A DNA stretch of 64,000 nt from assembly GCA_016931225.1 (NCBI GenBank), contig JAFGFE010000005.1:113037-177036 (forward strand). The letters are read 5' to 3'. Positions 36,148-45,414 of this stretch are shown here, one piece after another (the stretch's first letter is position 1; each line of letters begins with the position of its first letter). This DNA is from Candidatus Zymogenaceae bacterium. Lineage in GTDB: Bacteria > Desulfobacterota > Zymogenia > Zymogenales > Zymogenaceae. Under the pieces are notes generated by a model. The model worked only from the letters and a program-made list of their open reading frames with translations, was not told the origin of the DNA and ran no database searches. The position numbers and the translations under genes are program-made.

Positions 36148-37314
36148 TCAATCCAACAACACCAGGTCCTCCAGCCGATCGGGCGCCTTGGTGAGAGAGA
36201 CCGGGCCGTTTTCCGTGATCAATACCGTATCCGAGTGTCGAAATCCGCCCAGTCCCTCGATGTAGATGCCCGGCTCGATGCTGACGATCATTCCCGGCTC
36301 CACCTCCCGATCGTCCCCCAGGGCGATATAGGGCGCCTCATGCCCGGTGATGCCCAGGCCGTGACCGGTGCGGTGAAGGATATGATCTCCGAATCCGGCG
36401 TCACAGATGATCCTGCGGGCTTCCCTGTCTATATCCGAAAACACCGAACCGGGAACACACAGCTCGAACGCCCGCCCCCTTGCCTCCATCATCACCTCGA
36501 AGGGACGACGGGCGGCGTCCGGCACCGTATCGAGGAAAAACGACCGCTCTATCTCCGCACCATACCCGTCTATCTGCCCCCCCACGCCGGAAACGTGGGG
36601 ACCGCCCGTTTCCATCTCAATGAACGGAGTCAGGACGAAGTGGGGGTCGTGGGACGTGGAGGGGGGGGCGACGCCGGCCAGCGGCTTTGTGACGATATAA
36701 TTGGCGTCCGGCATGTCGGTGATGATCCGTCCCATCATAAGGGCTGTCACCTCGCTGAAGATGGTCACCTCCAGAACCTCGGGGCGGCAGATCTCAAGGA
36801 GCTTTCGATGGGCCTCGTTGAGGATGTTGCACGCGTGCACGGTCCTGGCTATCTCGTAATCGGTCTTGATCAAGCGGACATCGTCGATGAGGTCGTCGAT
36901 GACCGTCTTCCCCGGGGTCGCCTCCCGAATGGCCGACGGCAGCGCCCCCTCGATGCCCACTATCGGATCTTTTGGAAAGACCGTGGGGTAGATATCCTGC
37001 CAGTTTTCTCCCTCCGGTGCGGGGAATTCATAGTAGGTCAGATACTCCAGGGGACAGCGAGCCTTCGTCTTGACGTGGGTCAACTCAAGGACGGGGGCCA
37101 GCATCGTCGGCGTTCCCCGGGAGGGGATAATGAGGATAAAGGGCCGCTCGTGGACATAATTGGCGAAGTTGGTGAGGTAGTAGATGTTGACCGGATCAAA
37201 CGATATGTAACAGTCATATCCTCCGGAGGTGATTTTTTCCTGTACCCGCGCGATCCTGGCCTGAAGCTCTTCCTGTGTCGGCGGAGACGATGTCGGCAGT
37301 GGGATGAGTGTCAT
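36148..37314 (-). CDS. M24 'pita-bread' family protein, creatinase-like (copy B)
   Basis: 388 aa from the ATG at 37314, which aligns exactly with the start of copy A (MTLIPLPTSSPP against MSARPKPITDPP). The frame extends to 37356. It has the same domain order and the same ligand losses: GQIDGYGAEIERSFFL in place of the two metal Asp residues, and GGFRHSDTVLIT in place of the last Glu. His (RTGHGLGITGHE) and Glu (VSIEPGIY) are kept. It lies 120 nt upstream of copy A. The pair probably arose by duplication and may form a heteromer or use two related substrates. Confidence 0.82.
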   Translation of the reverse strand: MTLIPLPTSSPPTQEELQARIARVQEKITSGGYDCYISFDPVNIYYLTNFANYVHERPFILIIPSRGTPTMLAPVLELTHVKTKARCPLEYLTYYEFPAPEGENWQDIYPTVFPKDPIVGIEGALPSAIREATPGKTVIDDLIDDVRLIKTDYEIARTVHACNILNEAHRKLLEICRPEVLEVTIFSEVTALMMGRIITDMPDANYIVTKPLAGVAPPSTSHDPHFVLTPFIEMETGGPHVSGVGGQIDGYGAEIERSFFLDTVPDAARRPFEVMMEARGRAFELCVPGSVFSDIDREARRIICDAGFGDHILHRTGHGLGITGHEAPYIALGDDREVEPGMIVSIEPGIYIEGLGGFRHSDTVLITENGPVSLTKAPDRLEDLVLLD

Positions 37315-37518
37315 GGGCGCATCCATATATTCATTAAGGCGTGTGTTATAGTTCAAGCGTCCGAAGGGCGTCTCTTCATCGGATATCCGAAAAAGTCCCT
37401 ATTCGGGAACAACCCGCACCCGCGATCCCGCCTTTCCCTATTGGTCACTCAGAAAAAATCCGCATGTGGATCTCTCCGGAACCCGTCAACCCGCCGCATG
37501 GATACATCCTCACCCCCC

Positions 37519-38028
37519 CTATGCGGACTTCGACGTCTTTTTCCCGGGGCCACCGGGCGGCTTTTGAGCCCGCTTCGCGGGCGGCGGCGTTTCTTCCTTC
37601 CCGGTCTCCCTTTTCTTTCGGGGAGCGTCCACCACCAGCGTTCCCGCCGCCAGGTCCCCCACCCTGCGCCCGTCCGCCGTTGCGACCACATAATAGGTCT
37701 CGAAGAGAACGATCAGAAGCCCCACCGAGAGAATCAACAGCCAGCGGAGAAACGGCACCACGCCGAACAGGACGATCAGCCCGAACAGGGCGTTTCTGAT
37801 AAAAGAGTCGGTGAAGGTGGCCTCCTCCCCGTCCTCCTCTCTGATCACCCTCAGGCCGATGATGTATTTCCCGATGCTTCGTCCCTCAAACAGGCCGTCG
37901 GCGATGATGATATAGGTGGCGCCGATCATTACGCCCACCGGATACAGCACCAGACACGCGGCCCCCACCAACAGGGCGTCGATGAGCTTGGCCAGCAGTC
38001 TGTGCAGCACGTCAGCCTTGCTCGACAT
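37519..38028 (-). CDS. RDD-family membrane protein
   Basis: 169 aa from the ATG at 38028 (GAGGAG 4 nt upstream, overlapping the previous stop). The opening HRLLAKLIDALLVGAACL holds the Arg and Asp of the RDD family. Further helices (YPVGVMIGATYIIIADGL, FLRWLLILSVGLLIVLFETYY) surround GRSIGKYIIGLRVI, and the C-terminal DGRRVGDLAAGTLVV is the other family hallmark. The last 35 residues are Lys/Pro-rich and probably disordered. Function of the family is unclear; transport has been suggested for some members. Longer readings upstream are shadows of the DUF4177-like gene. Confidence 0.82.
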   Translation of the reverse strand: MSSKADVLHRLLAKLIDALLVGAACLVLYPVGVMIGATYIIIADGLFEGRSIGKYIIGLRVIREEDGEEATFTDSFIRNALFGLIVLFGVVPFLRWLLILSVGLLIVLFETYYVVATADGRRVGDLAAGTLVVDAPRKKRETGKEETPPPAKRAQKPPGGPGKKTSKSA

Positions 38029-38224
38029 CGTTCTCCTCGGTATCGTTTCTGGTAAAAATGATAAAAGCCATCGCCGGCCGCTTACTGGCGTCCCGGATGG
38101 CGAACTGAATCCCATCGAACACCCAGCCCGACGCGACGTATTCGTTGATGATCCTCTCCAGCGATTCGTCGGTGACCACCGATGTCTCAACCACCTTGTA
38201 TATGAGCGCAGGTCTCTGGGTCAT
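38012..38224 (-). CDS. DUF4177-like small protein
   Basis: 70 aa: MTQRPALIYKVVETSV, a helix SLERIINEYVASGWVFDGIQF, then KRPAMAFIIFTRND. This strand-helix-strand layout with GW and FI.FTR matches the DUF4177 family of unknown function. It overlaps the RDD gene by 17 nt and follows the siroheme-decarboxylase-like gene by 51 nt on the same strand. Confidence 0.7.
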   Translation of the reverse strand: MTQRPALIYKVVETSVVTDESLERIINEYVASGWVFDGIQFAIRDASKRPAMAFIIFTRNDTEENDVEQG

Positions 38225-38275
38225 GATCTTTCGATTATCTCGGGCATCCTCGCATCATAAGGAATGGAATCGTCT

Positions 38276-38785
38276 TCAGGAAGAGTCGCCCGTGGATGCG
38301 TCGCCTTTTTTGCTCTTGACGTCGAACACCGCCCGAATTTTGTACGTCTTCACCGCCGGAAAGAGGGAAATCTCGTCGATGCCGGTCCGGCGCCCGATCT
38401 CATCCACCGTTTCCTCGATCTCACCCCTACTCTTCCCCCAGAGGGTGAACCAGACGGTGTAGGGCCCCGGCCGCTGATAGTTATGGGTCACCCTCGGATT
38501 TTCATTCACTGTTTGTGCAAATTCGTCGATACGATCTTCGGGGACTTTGGCTGCGACCAGCATGGTAACGATCCCGAGGGAGCGGGGGTTCAGCACCGCG
38601 CCGATGCGCCGGATGACGCCGCCTTTTTGCATGCGCGCAACACGACGGCGCACCTCATCACCGGTGAGGGTCAGAACATCAGGAGAGTCAGCCATCGCCG
38701 TCTTTGCCACCCGCTCCCAGGGATCGGGCGTCAGGGGAAAATCCTCCTGTATAACGGCGAGTATCCTGCGGTCGATATCGTCCAT
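38276..38785 (-). CDS. Siroheme decarboxylase subunit-like Lrp/AsnC protein (AhbA/AhbB, NirDL family)
   Basis: 169 aa from the ATG at 38785 (AGGA 8 nt upstream). An Lrp-type helix-turn-helix begins MDDIDRRILAVIQEDFPLTP and continues through RRRVARMQKGGVIRRIGAVLNP. The ligand-binding domain has VTHNYQRPGPYTVWFTLWG. The combination of FPL, GVIRRIGA, THNY and WFTL is characteristic of NirD/NirL/AhbA/AhbB. These remove carboxyl groups from siroheme in heme d1 or alternative heme synthesis, as in sulfate reducers. They normally act as a pair of subunits; only one is present here. An Lrp-type regulator is the alternative. Confidence 0.82.
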   Translation of the reverse strand: MDDIDRRILAVIQEDFPLTPDPWERVAKTAMADSPDVLTLTGDEVRRRVARMQKGGVIRRIGAVLNPRSLGIVTMLVAAKVPEDRIDEFAQTVNENPRVTHNYQRPGPYTVWFTLWGKSRGEIEETVDEIGRRTGIDEISLFPAVKTYKIRAVFDVKSKKGDASTGDSS

Positions 38786-38864
38786 AAGAGCCGTCCTATC
38801 GAACATGGATACCGGTGGGGGGCCTCGCCTGTATGACTTCCACCCGGATGTCCCGTCGGAAGGA

Positions 38865-38900
38865 TAAAAAACGCCCCCCACAGCATAGTATAGAGGGCGT
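38865..38900 (-). terminator. Rho-independent terminator after the CNNM/CorC gene
   Basis: On the minus strand ACGCCC pairs with GGGCGT, followed by TTTTTT. It lies between the stop at 38945 and the next gene's start. Confidence 0.7.
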
Positions 38901-38944
38901 GTCTCTTTGTCAACGGGAAAAGGGGAAACGGTTCCCGTGATCCA

Positions 38945-40306
38945 CTAGGCGGAATCATCGGGTATCGAAGTCTGGGTGACGTGTGTGAGGATTCTCTCCG
39001 ACTTCTTTTCTTTTTCGGCCCGCACCTTGTCGATTCGATTCTTCTCCACGTTCACCACGGTGAATTTATACCCGTCGTGACGAATCACCTCTCCCCCTTT
39101 CGGTATGGATTGCAGGCGGGAGAGAATCAGCCCCGCAATGGTCTCGAAATCATCCGACTCGGAGAGCTTCATGCCGTGCAGGTTGATGAGATCACGAATG
39201 GAGGTGGATCCGTCGATGATCATCGTGCCGTCCTTGTATTTTTTCACCAACCTGTTGGCAAGATCGTCGTGCTCGTCCTCGATCTCCCCCACAATCTCCT
39301 CCAGGAGGTCCTCCATGGTCACGAGCCCCGCGATATCCCCGTATTCGTCCACCACCATTGCGAGCTGCACCCGCTCATTCTGCATCTCCCGGAGCAGATC
39401 GCTGATAAGTTTCGATTCCGGCACGAAATAGGGCTTGTGAATGATTTTTTCGATATCAAACGATTCCGTGGTGACCAGCATCTCCAGCACATCCTTGTTC
39501 TTGATAAATCCCAGGACGTTATCCAGATCCACCTCATACACCGGGTACCTGGTAAGGCCGGTCTCGACGATAAATGTAAGGATCCGATCCTTCGACCACG
39601 ATATGTCCACCGCCTTGATTTTCGGGTGCGGCACCATGACGTCGCTCGCCTGTCTATCGGCGAATTCGAAGATGGAGTGAATCAACTCATGTTCCGTCTC
39701 GTCGATGAGTCCCTTCTCCTCTCCCTCCTTGAGGATGGAAAGAATCTCCTCCTCGGTCAGAAAGGATGAATCGGTGCCGGTGCTGATCTTGAGGAGCTTG
39801 AGCACAAAATGGTTCGACGCGGTGAGTATCTTCACCACCGGACTTGTCACCCGGGATATAAACCGGATGGGCCCCGCGACGGCAAGGGCGATTTTTTCCG
39901 AAAACCTGATCGCCACCGATTTCGGGACCAGTTCCCCCAGGATCAGCGTGAAGTAGGAGATGATCGCCACGACCAGGATAATGGCGATCGGTTGGGCCAT
40001 ATCGGCAAGATACGGGATGGAGAGCTTCGAGATCACCGGCTCGATGATCTTCACCGCCGCGGCGCCCCCCACCGCGGAGGCCAGGGAGCCGATGACGGTA
40101 ATGCCCACCTGGATGGTGGAGAGAAAGCGGTCGGGGTCGTTTTTCAGCTCCAACAGCGCCTTTGCGGACGGTTTATCTTCCCCCTCGGCCAGCGCTTTAA
40201 CGCGCCGCTTGCGGGTGCTGATTATGGCGAGCTCGGAGCCTGCGAAAAAACCATTGGCCAGGATTAAAAAGAATATCAATATAACCTGGAGTAGAAACGA
40301 TTCCAT
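38945..40306 (-). CDS. CNNM/CorC-family membrane protein (DUF21-CBS-CorC_HlyC)
   Basis: 453 aa. The N-terminal DUF21 domain (about 1-190) has [19 protein letters not shown] and [15 protein letters not shown]. Two CBS domains follow (about 210-335; [38 protein letters not shown]). The CorC_HlyC domain (about 350-435) has [14 protein letters not shown]. Members act in Mg or Co efflux and are often annotated as hemolysin-like proteins. It ends with a charged tail. It is flanked by a terminator downstream and a 284-nt gap upstream in which I see nothing. Confidence 0.9.
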   Translation of the reverse strand: MESFLLQVILIFFLILANGFFAGSELAIISTRKRRVKALAEGEDKPSAKALLELKNDPDRFLSTIQVGITVIGSLASAVGGAAAVKIIEPVISKLSIPYLADMAQPIAIILVVAIISYFTLILGELVPKSVAIRFSEKIALAVAGPIRFISRVTSPVVKILTASNHFVLKLLKISTGTDSSFLTEEEILSILKEGEEKGLIDETEHELIHSIFEFADRQASDVMVPHPKIKAVDISWSKDRILTFIVETGLTRYPVYEVDLDNVLGFIKNKDVLEMLVTTESFDIEKIIHKPYFVPESKLISDLLREMQNERVQLAMVVDEYGDIAGLVTMEDLLEEIVGEIEDEHDDLANRLVKKYKDGTMIIDGSTSIRDLINLHGMKLSESDDFETIAGLILSRLQSIPKGGEVIRHDGYKFTVVNVEKNRIDKVRAEKEKKSERILTHVTQTSIPDDSA

Positions 40307-40590
40307 GGGATTACGTACCAGAGAGTAAAGAAAATAAAAACATGCCGATCACCCGGTGTGAGAGATCCCTGGGATCGACACTCCGGCGACACCGATTCCA
40401 TCGTGGAAAATAGGACCGGGGGGAGTAAAGGAAGTCATGCGATCGGACCCGGCCGGTCGAAGCACACAATTGCCGTGGGACGGCTCTTACGGCGACGAGG
40501 GATATGGTCCGTTGTTTCAGGGGGTCGTTTTGACTGTCTTCGTTCATCAGGGGTGTACCCGGTGTGTGAGCCTCCGTGTGCGAATATGCA

Positions 40591-42192
40591 TCAGGAAAAC
40601 GACGTCTTTATAATATCTTCCTGGGGCGCCTTCTGCTGATCCCGTCTGGGGGGAGTGCTGGACGTTGTTGCCCCAGGCTTTTCCGGCTTGCTGGCCAGCA
40701 CCGCCCGGTTGAAGGCCCACCGCTTGATCCGCTTGATGTCCTCTATCATCGTCTTGGAGAGGGGAACCATCCGGCCGATGCCCCTCATGATATCGTCGGC
40801 GGAAAGGGCGCGGTTTTCTTCAAACGCCTGGAAGAGCGCGGAGATGACGCATTGTTCGATTTCCGATCCGTTATATCCCTCCGTGGCCTTGGCGAAATCC
40901 ATCACGTTGAAATTGAGGGGGTCCTGGTTTCTCTTCTTCAGGTGCACCGAGAATATCTGGGCGCGCTCCGAGATGCCCGGCAGGTCCACGAAAAATATCT
41001 CGTCGAACCGCCCCTTCCGGAGGATTTCCGGCGGGAGCATGTCGATCTCATTTGCGGTGGCCGCCACGAATACGAATTTCTCTTTTTCCTGCATCCAGGT
41101 GAGGAACATGGCGAATATCCGGCCGACGATCATGTCCCGGCTTTCGCCGCTGTAGGAGCCGATGCCCTTCTCGATCTCGTCGATCCAGAGAACGCAGGGG
41201 GCCATGGCCTCCACGGTCCTGAGGGCGGTGTTGAGGGTTTCCTCCGGAGATCCCATCACGCCGCTGTATATTCGGTTCATGTCCAGGCGGATGAGGGGGA
41301 TGTTCCAGAACGACGAGACGGCCTGGACGGTCAGGCTCTTGCCGCAGCCGGAGATCCCGGTCATAAGAAATCCCTTGGGCGGCTCCAGCCCGTATTTTTT
41401 CGCATCGGGCGAGAGGCTCTTGGTCCTGGCGTTGAGCCAGGTTTTCAGGTTTTCGAGGCCCCCAATGTCCTCAATATTCGGCTTCTTGGTGATGAATTCC
41501 AAGATGCCGCTTTTTCGGATGAGCTGGCGCTTCTCCTCCAGGACGATATCCAGGGCGGAGAGGTCCAGGGTTTGGCGTCCCAGCATGGCCTTGGTCAGGG
41601 CGTTTCTGGCCTCATCCTGGGTCAGCCCCACGACACCCTGGATGAATGCGTCTCGCTCATTGGCGGAGAGGGCGACCTTCATCCCCCTCGATTTCGCATA
41701 GGAATTCGCCATTGAATCAAAGAGTGCGGCCATCTCCTCGAGGGTGGGAAGCTCCAGATCCACCACCGTCATCTCCTTGGTCAGCTCGAAAGGGAGCTCC
41801 AGCACCGGAGATACGATGAACAGCGCCGTGTACGAGGCACTCAGGGTGTCGTATGCGTCCCTGAGTTTTCGAACCAGTTCCGGGTTGTTCCGCATTTCCC
41901 GGTGAAGGTCCTTGAGGAGAAAAAAGGCGTTCTCCTTGAGGGTCATGGCGTAGTCAATGGCCGCCAGGGGGTTTTTTGTCTCCTCGATACTTCGGCCCTC
42001 CAGGGTCAGACCCACGGTGTTTTCCCAAACGAAGAACTTCACCGGGTGAGAAAACATGGACGCCGCCAGCTTTTCCAAAAGCTTCTGCAGTCGTCCCTCT
42101 TCCCAGGTCACCACATAGATCAATGATTGCCGAGCGGTGATCAACCGCCGTATGAAGTCCAGGCTGCCGCCCCGGTTTTTGTTATCCTCCAT
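40591..42192 (-). CDS. Ycf46-like AAA ATPase
   Basis: 533 aa from the ATG at 42192 (MEDNKNRGG); the frame continues upstream to 42282 with no homology. The N-terminal half (1-230) is a degenerate AAA-like region with TWEEGRLQKLLEKL and FFLLKDLHREM. The active AAA domain has an atypical Walker A GISGCGKSLT (279-288), Walker B VLWIDEIEKG (Asp338, Glu339), the sensor VAATANEI and the arginine-finger region LRKGRFDEIFFVDLP. This matches Ycf46, a protein found in plastids and cyanobacteria whose role is not settled. The last 40 residues are basic and Pro/Thr-rich. It is divergent from polA. Confidence 0.8.
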   Translation of the reverse strand: MEDNKNRGGSLDFIRRLITARQSLIYVVTWEEGRLQKLLEKLAASMFSHPVKFFVWENTVGLTLEGRSIEETKNPLAAIDYAMTLKENAFFLLKDLHREMRNNPELVRKLRDAYDTLSASYTALFIVSPVLELPFELTKEMTVVDLELPTLEEMAALFDSMANSYAKSRGMKVALSANERDAFIQGVVGLTQDEARNALTKAMLGRQTLDLSALDIVLEEKRQLIRKSGILEFITKKPNIEDIGGLENLKTWLNARTKSLSPDAKKYGLEPPKGFLMTGISGCGKSLTVQAVSSFWNIPLIRLDMNRIYSGVMGSPEETLNTALRTVEAMAPCVLWIDEIEKGIGSYSGESRDMIVGRIFAMFLTWMQEKEKFVFVAATANEIDMLPPEILRKGRFDEIFFVDLPGISERAQIFSVHLKKRNQDPLNFNVMDFAKATEGYNGSEIEQCVISALFQAFEENRALSADDIMRGIGRMVPLSKTMIEDIKRIKRWAFNRAVLASKPEKPGATTSSTPPRRDQQKAPQEDIIKTSFS

Positions 42193-42337
42193 CTCGCATC
42201 CCGATCGCACATTGTCACCGCCCATCCACAATCCGGACGGGCGGAGTTTTAAATAATTACACGGGAGCTCGGTCCCGTGCACTTCTCCCTTTGTGATGTT
42301 CTCACATGTATATGCGCCATGTCAAGATGTAAAAAGA

Positions 42338-42366
42338 TTGACACGCCACACGGCGTTTGATAGATT
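42338..42366 (+). promoter_or_regulatory. Sigma70-type promoter in the ycf46-polA gap
   Basis: TTGACA (42338-42343), a 17-nt spacer, and TAGATT (42361-42366). The spacer holds CGCC-ACAC-GGCG, a dyad that could be an operator. It lies about 385 nt before polA and ahead of a terminator, so it probably drives a short RNA. Confidence 0.5.
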
Positions 42367-42372
42367 CCTGAG

Positions 42373-42548
42373 GAGGGCGAGAGAGTCATACAGGACCGTT
42401 TTTTAACGGGCGAATGTCGCCCTGCCAAGTCTTGGGATGTTAAAAAGGATTCATCCCGTCGATATCATTGGGCCTTCCCCTCTGGTCGTTATTTGAACAG
42501 GTTTTTGTAGCTTCGGCGCGATGTCCTCCATGCTTTTTGGAGGTTTTT
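42373..42548 (+). ncRNA. Candidate small structured RNA upstream of polA
   Basis: Between the promoter at 42338-42366 and the terminator at 42525-42548 lie about 175 nt without an open frame. Predicted stems: CCGTT/AACGG (42396-42409), GGGCGA-ATG-TCGCCC (42408-42422), GGGATG/CATCCC (42434-42457) and the terminator. The first two are mutually exclusive. I do not recognise a known family; 6S RNA has a similar size but its long closing stem is not evident. Confidence 0.4.
42525..42548 (+). terminator. Rho-independent terminator upstream of polA
   Basis: CCTCCA (42525-42530), a 7-nt loop, TGGAGG (42538-42543) and TTTTT. It reads on the plus strand and lies 136 nt before the polA -10 box, so it would end the putative small RNA and insulate polA. 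Confidence 0.6.
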
Positions 42549-42660
42549 GGATAAAGGATTACTCCCAAAAAGGCGGAAATCATTACATATTCAGATAGTC
42601 CTTTGCTGTTTCAGTTTATTTATTGACACACACTAAAATTTTTTATTTATCTATTAACCC

Positions 42661-42689
42661 TTTTTATTTCTCCCCGAAAATAGTATAAT
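42661..42689 (+). promoter_or_regulatory. Likely polA promoter
   Basis: A perfect TATAAT at 42684-42689 with a weak TTTTTA 17 nt upstream, in an AT-rich stretch. Start near 42696 gives a leader of about 55 nt. Confidence 0.5.
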
Positions 42690-42750
42690 CTTTTTACTTA
42701 AGTTTATTACTATAACCATCCCCGACAATCATTTTCGCGTGTTTTATGCC

Positions 42751-45414
42751 ATGTCACGAAAAACCATCGCCCTCATAGACGGCAGCTCCTATATCTATCG
42801 GGCGTTTTACGCCATCCGGGGTCTGGCGACTTCCGGCGGATTCCCCACCGGGGCGATTTTCGGCTTCAACAATATGCTCACCAAGGTCCTGGACGACCTC
42901 AACCCCGACTACGTGGCCGTCGCCTTCGACGCAAAGGGCCCCACGTTTCGAAAAGAGATCTACGACGACTACAAGGCGAACCGCCCGGAGATGCCGGATG
43001 ACCTCAAACCCCAGATACCGAAGATCAAGGAGCTGTTGGACGCATACAACATCACCCATTTCGAATTGGAGGGATACGAGGCCGACGACATCATCGGCAC
43101 CGTCGTCGCCGACCTCCCCCCCGATTGCGATGCGATCATCATCACCGGCGACAAGGACATGGCCCAGCTCGTGAGCGATCGGATCAGGCTTCTGGACACC
43201 ATGAAGGACACGTCCACAGACCTCGACGCCGTACAACAAAAATACGGCGTAACCGGCGACGGGCTTTTGGAGGTCTTCGGCCTCTCCGGGGACACGTCCG
43301 ACAATATCCCCGGGGTGCCGGGCATCGGCGAGAAGACCGCCGTGGATCTCATTAAAAAATACGGCAGCATCGAGGAGATCTTCTCCCATATCGACGATTT
43401 TTCAGGAAAGCGCCGCGAAAACCTGGAGCAATTTCGGGATCAGGCGGCGCTCTCCAAGAAGCTCTTCACCATCAAGAAGGATGTGCCCATCACGTTCAAC
43501 ATCGATGCTGCAAAACGCATAAGTCCGGACACGGAGCGTCTTGCGAATCTCTTTCGGGAGCTTGATTTTCACACGCTTTTAAAGAAGCTGGAGGATACGG
43601 GCGGGGGGCTTTCCATCCCCTTCGAGACGGTGCTGGATGAAAAGAGGCTCTCGGACATTGTTGAACAGGCATCCAAAGCCCCGCTGCTCTCGGTGGATAC
43701 GGAAACCACCTCCACCGTGCCCATGCAGGCGGAGCTTGTGGGGGTATCCCTCTGTTTCGACGACGCATCTTCGTATTACATCCCCCTGGCGCACCGTTAT
43801 CTCGGCGTGCCCAAACAGATCGACCGGGATACGGCGCTCTCGATCCTCAAGCCGCTTTTAGAAAACCCGCGGGTCCCGAAGGCGGGACAGAACATCAAGT
43901 ACGACTACATCGTCCTCGCCCGCTACGGCATCCACATCAACCCGATCGCCTTCGACACCATGGTTGCGTCCTACCTCATCAATCCCTCCCGACGGGGCCA
44001 CAGCCTGGACGCCATCTCCCTCGAATACCTGCAGCATCGTCCAATCGGCTATAAAGACGTCGCCGGCAGCGGGAAACATCAGCTGACCTTCGACCAGGTG
44101 GAGATCGAGACGGCGTCGGAATACGCCGCCGAGGACGCCTATCTCGTGTACCGGCTGGTGCCGATATTGACAGACCTCATGGAGGCGAGGTCGGTGCGGT
44201 CGCTCTTCAGAGACCTCGAGATGCCGCTTTTGACGGTTCTCGCCCGGATGGAGATGGCCGGTGTCCGGGTGGACCGGGATATCCTGGGCGCCCTCTCGGT
44301 CGCATTTTCAAAAGACATTGCAACCCTGGAGGGGAAAATCATCGATCAGGCGGGAGAGCCGTTCAACGTCAACTCCACGAAACAGCTCGCGACGATCCTC
44401 TTCGAGAAGATGGGCATCACCCCTGTGAAAAAGACGAAAACAGGCTATTCGACGGATAACGACGTCCTGACGGTACTGTCTGCCCAACATCCAATCGCCG
44501 AAGACATCCTCCAGTACCGAAGCCTGGCCAAGCTGAAATCCACCTACGTGGACGCGCTGGCTGAATTGATCAATCCCGACACGGGACGCATTCACACCTC
44601 CTACAACCAGACGGTGGCCGCCACCGGAAGGCTCTCCTCCTCGGACCCGAACCTCCAGAATATTCCGATCCGTACCGCAGAGGGACGTCGCATCCGGGAG
44701 GCCTTCGTGCCGAAGGAGGGCTTCGTCCTCCTCAGCGCAGACTACTCCCAGATAGAGCTCAGGCTCTTGGCCCACTTCTCCAAGGACTCAGGCCTCACCG
44801 ACGCCTTCCTCAAAGGCGAGGACGTGCACGCCAGCACCGCCTCGCTGATATTCGGCGTCGATCCGAAGGACATCACCTCAGATATGCGCAGGAAGGCGAA
44901 GACCATCAACTTCGGCATTATCTACGGCATCTCCGCCTTCGGCCTCTCCCAGCAACTCGGCATCGGCCGGGACGAGGCTGCGGCGTTCATCGATTCCTAC
45001 TTCGAGAAATTCTCACACGTCAAACAGTACATGGACGGCGTGATAGAACAGGCAAGACACGATGGATACGTCACCACGATCATGGACCGGAGGCGATACC
45101 TGCCGGAGCTGAAAAGCTCCGACCGCAACGTCAGGTCCTTCGCGGAGCGGATGGCCATCAACACCCCCGTCCAGGGGAGCGCCGCCGACCTCATCAAGCG
45201 CGCCATGATCACCCTCGACCGGCGCCTCACAAACGAACTCCCCGACTCCCGCATGATCATACAGGTCCACGACGAGCTGGTCTTGGAGGTCCCGGAAGAG
45301 CGGGTGGAAAAAACCGTATCGACCGTCCGGGAGGAGATGGAGGGGGCGCTGGAACTCTCCGTTCCGATCGTGGTGGACATTCATACCGGCACAAACTGGA
45401 GTGAGGCGCATTGA
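42751..45414 (+). CDS. polA: DNA polymerase I
   Basis: 887 aa from the ATG at 42751; an in-frame GTG at 42739 is less likely. 5'-3' exonuclease domain (about 1-290; LIDGSSYIYRAFYAI, EGYEADDIIGTV, GDKDMAQLVS, LSGDTSDNIPGVPGIGEKTA). The 3'-5' exonuclease domain (about 310-490) keeps its acidic residues: LSVDTETTS, NIKYDYIVLARYG and YAAEDAYLVYRL, so proofreading is probably active. Polymerase domain: LLSADYSQIELRLLAH (motif A), RRKAKTINFGIIYGISAFGL (motif B) and VHDELVLEVPEE (motif C). Role: Okazaki fragment processing and repair. It is the first gene of a three-gene plus-strand run and overlaps the next start (TGATG). Confidence 0.98.
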   Translation: MSRKTIALIDGSSYIYRAFYAIRGLATSGGFPTGAIFGFNNMLTKVLDDLNPDYVAVAFDAKGPTFRKEIYDDYKANRPEMPDDLKPQIPKIKELLDAYNITHFELEGYEADDIIGTVVADLPPDCDAIIITGDKDMAQLVSDRIRLLDTMKDTSTDLDAVQQKYGVTGDGLLEVFGLSGDTSDNIPGVPGIGEKTAVDLIKKYGSIEEIFSHIDDFSGKRRENLEQFRDQAALSKKLFTIKKDVPITFNIDAAKRISPDTERLANLFRELDFHTLLKKLEDTGGGLSIPFETVLDEKRLSDIVEQASKAPLLSVDTETTSTVPMQAELVGVSLCFDDASSYYIPLAHRYLGVPKQIDRDTALSILKPLLENPRVPKAGQNIKYDYIVLARYGIHINPIAFDTMVASYLINPSRRGHSLDAISLEYLQHRPIGYKDVAGSGKHQLTFDQVEIETASEYAAEDAYLVYRLVPILTDLMEARSVRSLFRDLEMPLLTVLARMEMAGVRVDRDILGALSVAFSKDIATLEGKIIDQAGEPFNVNSTKQLATILFEKMGITPVKKTKTGYSTDNDVLTVLSAQHPIAEDILQYRSLAKLKSTYVDALAELINPDTGRIHTSYNQTVAATGRLSSSDPNLQNIPIRTAEGRRIREAFVPKEGFVLLSADYSQIELRLLAHFSKDSGLTDAFLKGEDVHASTASLIFGVDPKDITSDMRRKAKTINFGIIYGISAFGLSQQLGIGRDEAAAFIDSYFEKFSHVKQYMDGVIEQARHDGYVTTIMDRRRYLPELKSSDRNVRSFAERMAINTPVQGSAADLIKRAMITLDRRLTNELPDSRMIIQVHDELVLEVPEERVEKTVSTVREEMEGALELSVPIVVDIHTGTNWSEAH

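Noticed and set aside
35935..38055. 706-codon open frame on the plus strand
   Set aside because: It runs antisense through both M24 genes and the RDD gene, which have clear motifs; the frame is a shadow of their codon use.
42373..42548. 6S RNA as identity of the candidate small RNA
   Set aside because: Size is similar, but I cannot trace the long closing stem and central bubble; separate small hairpins fit better.
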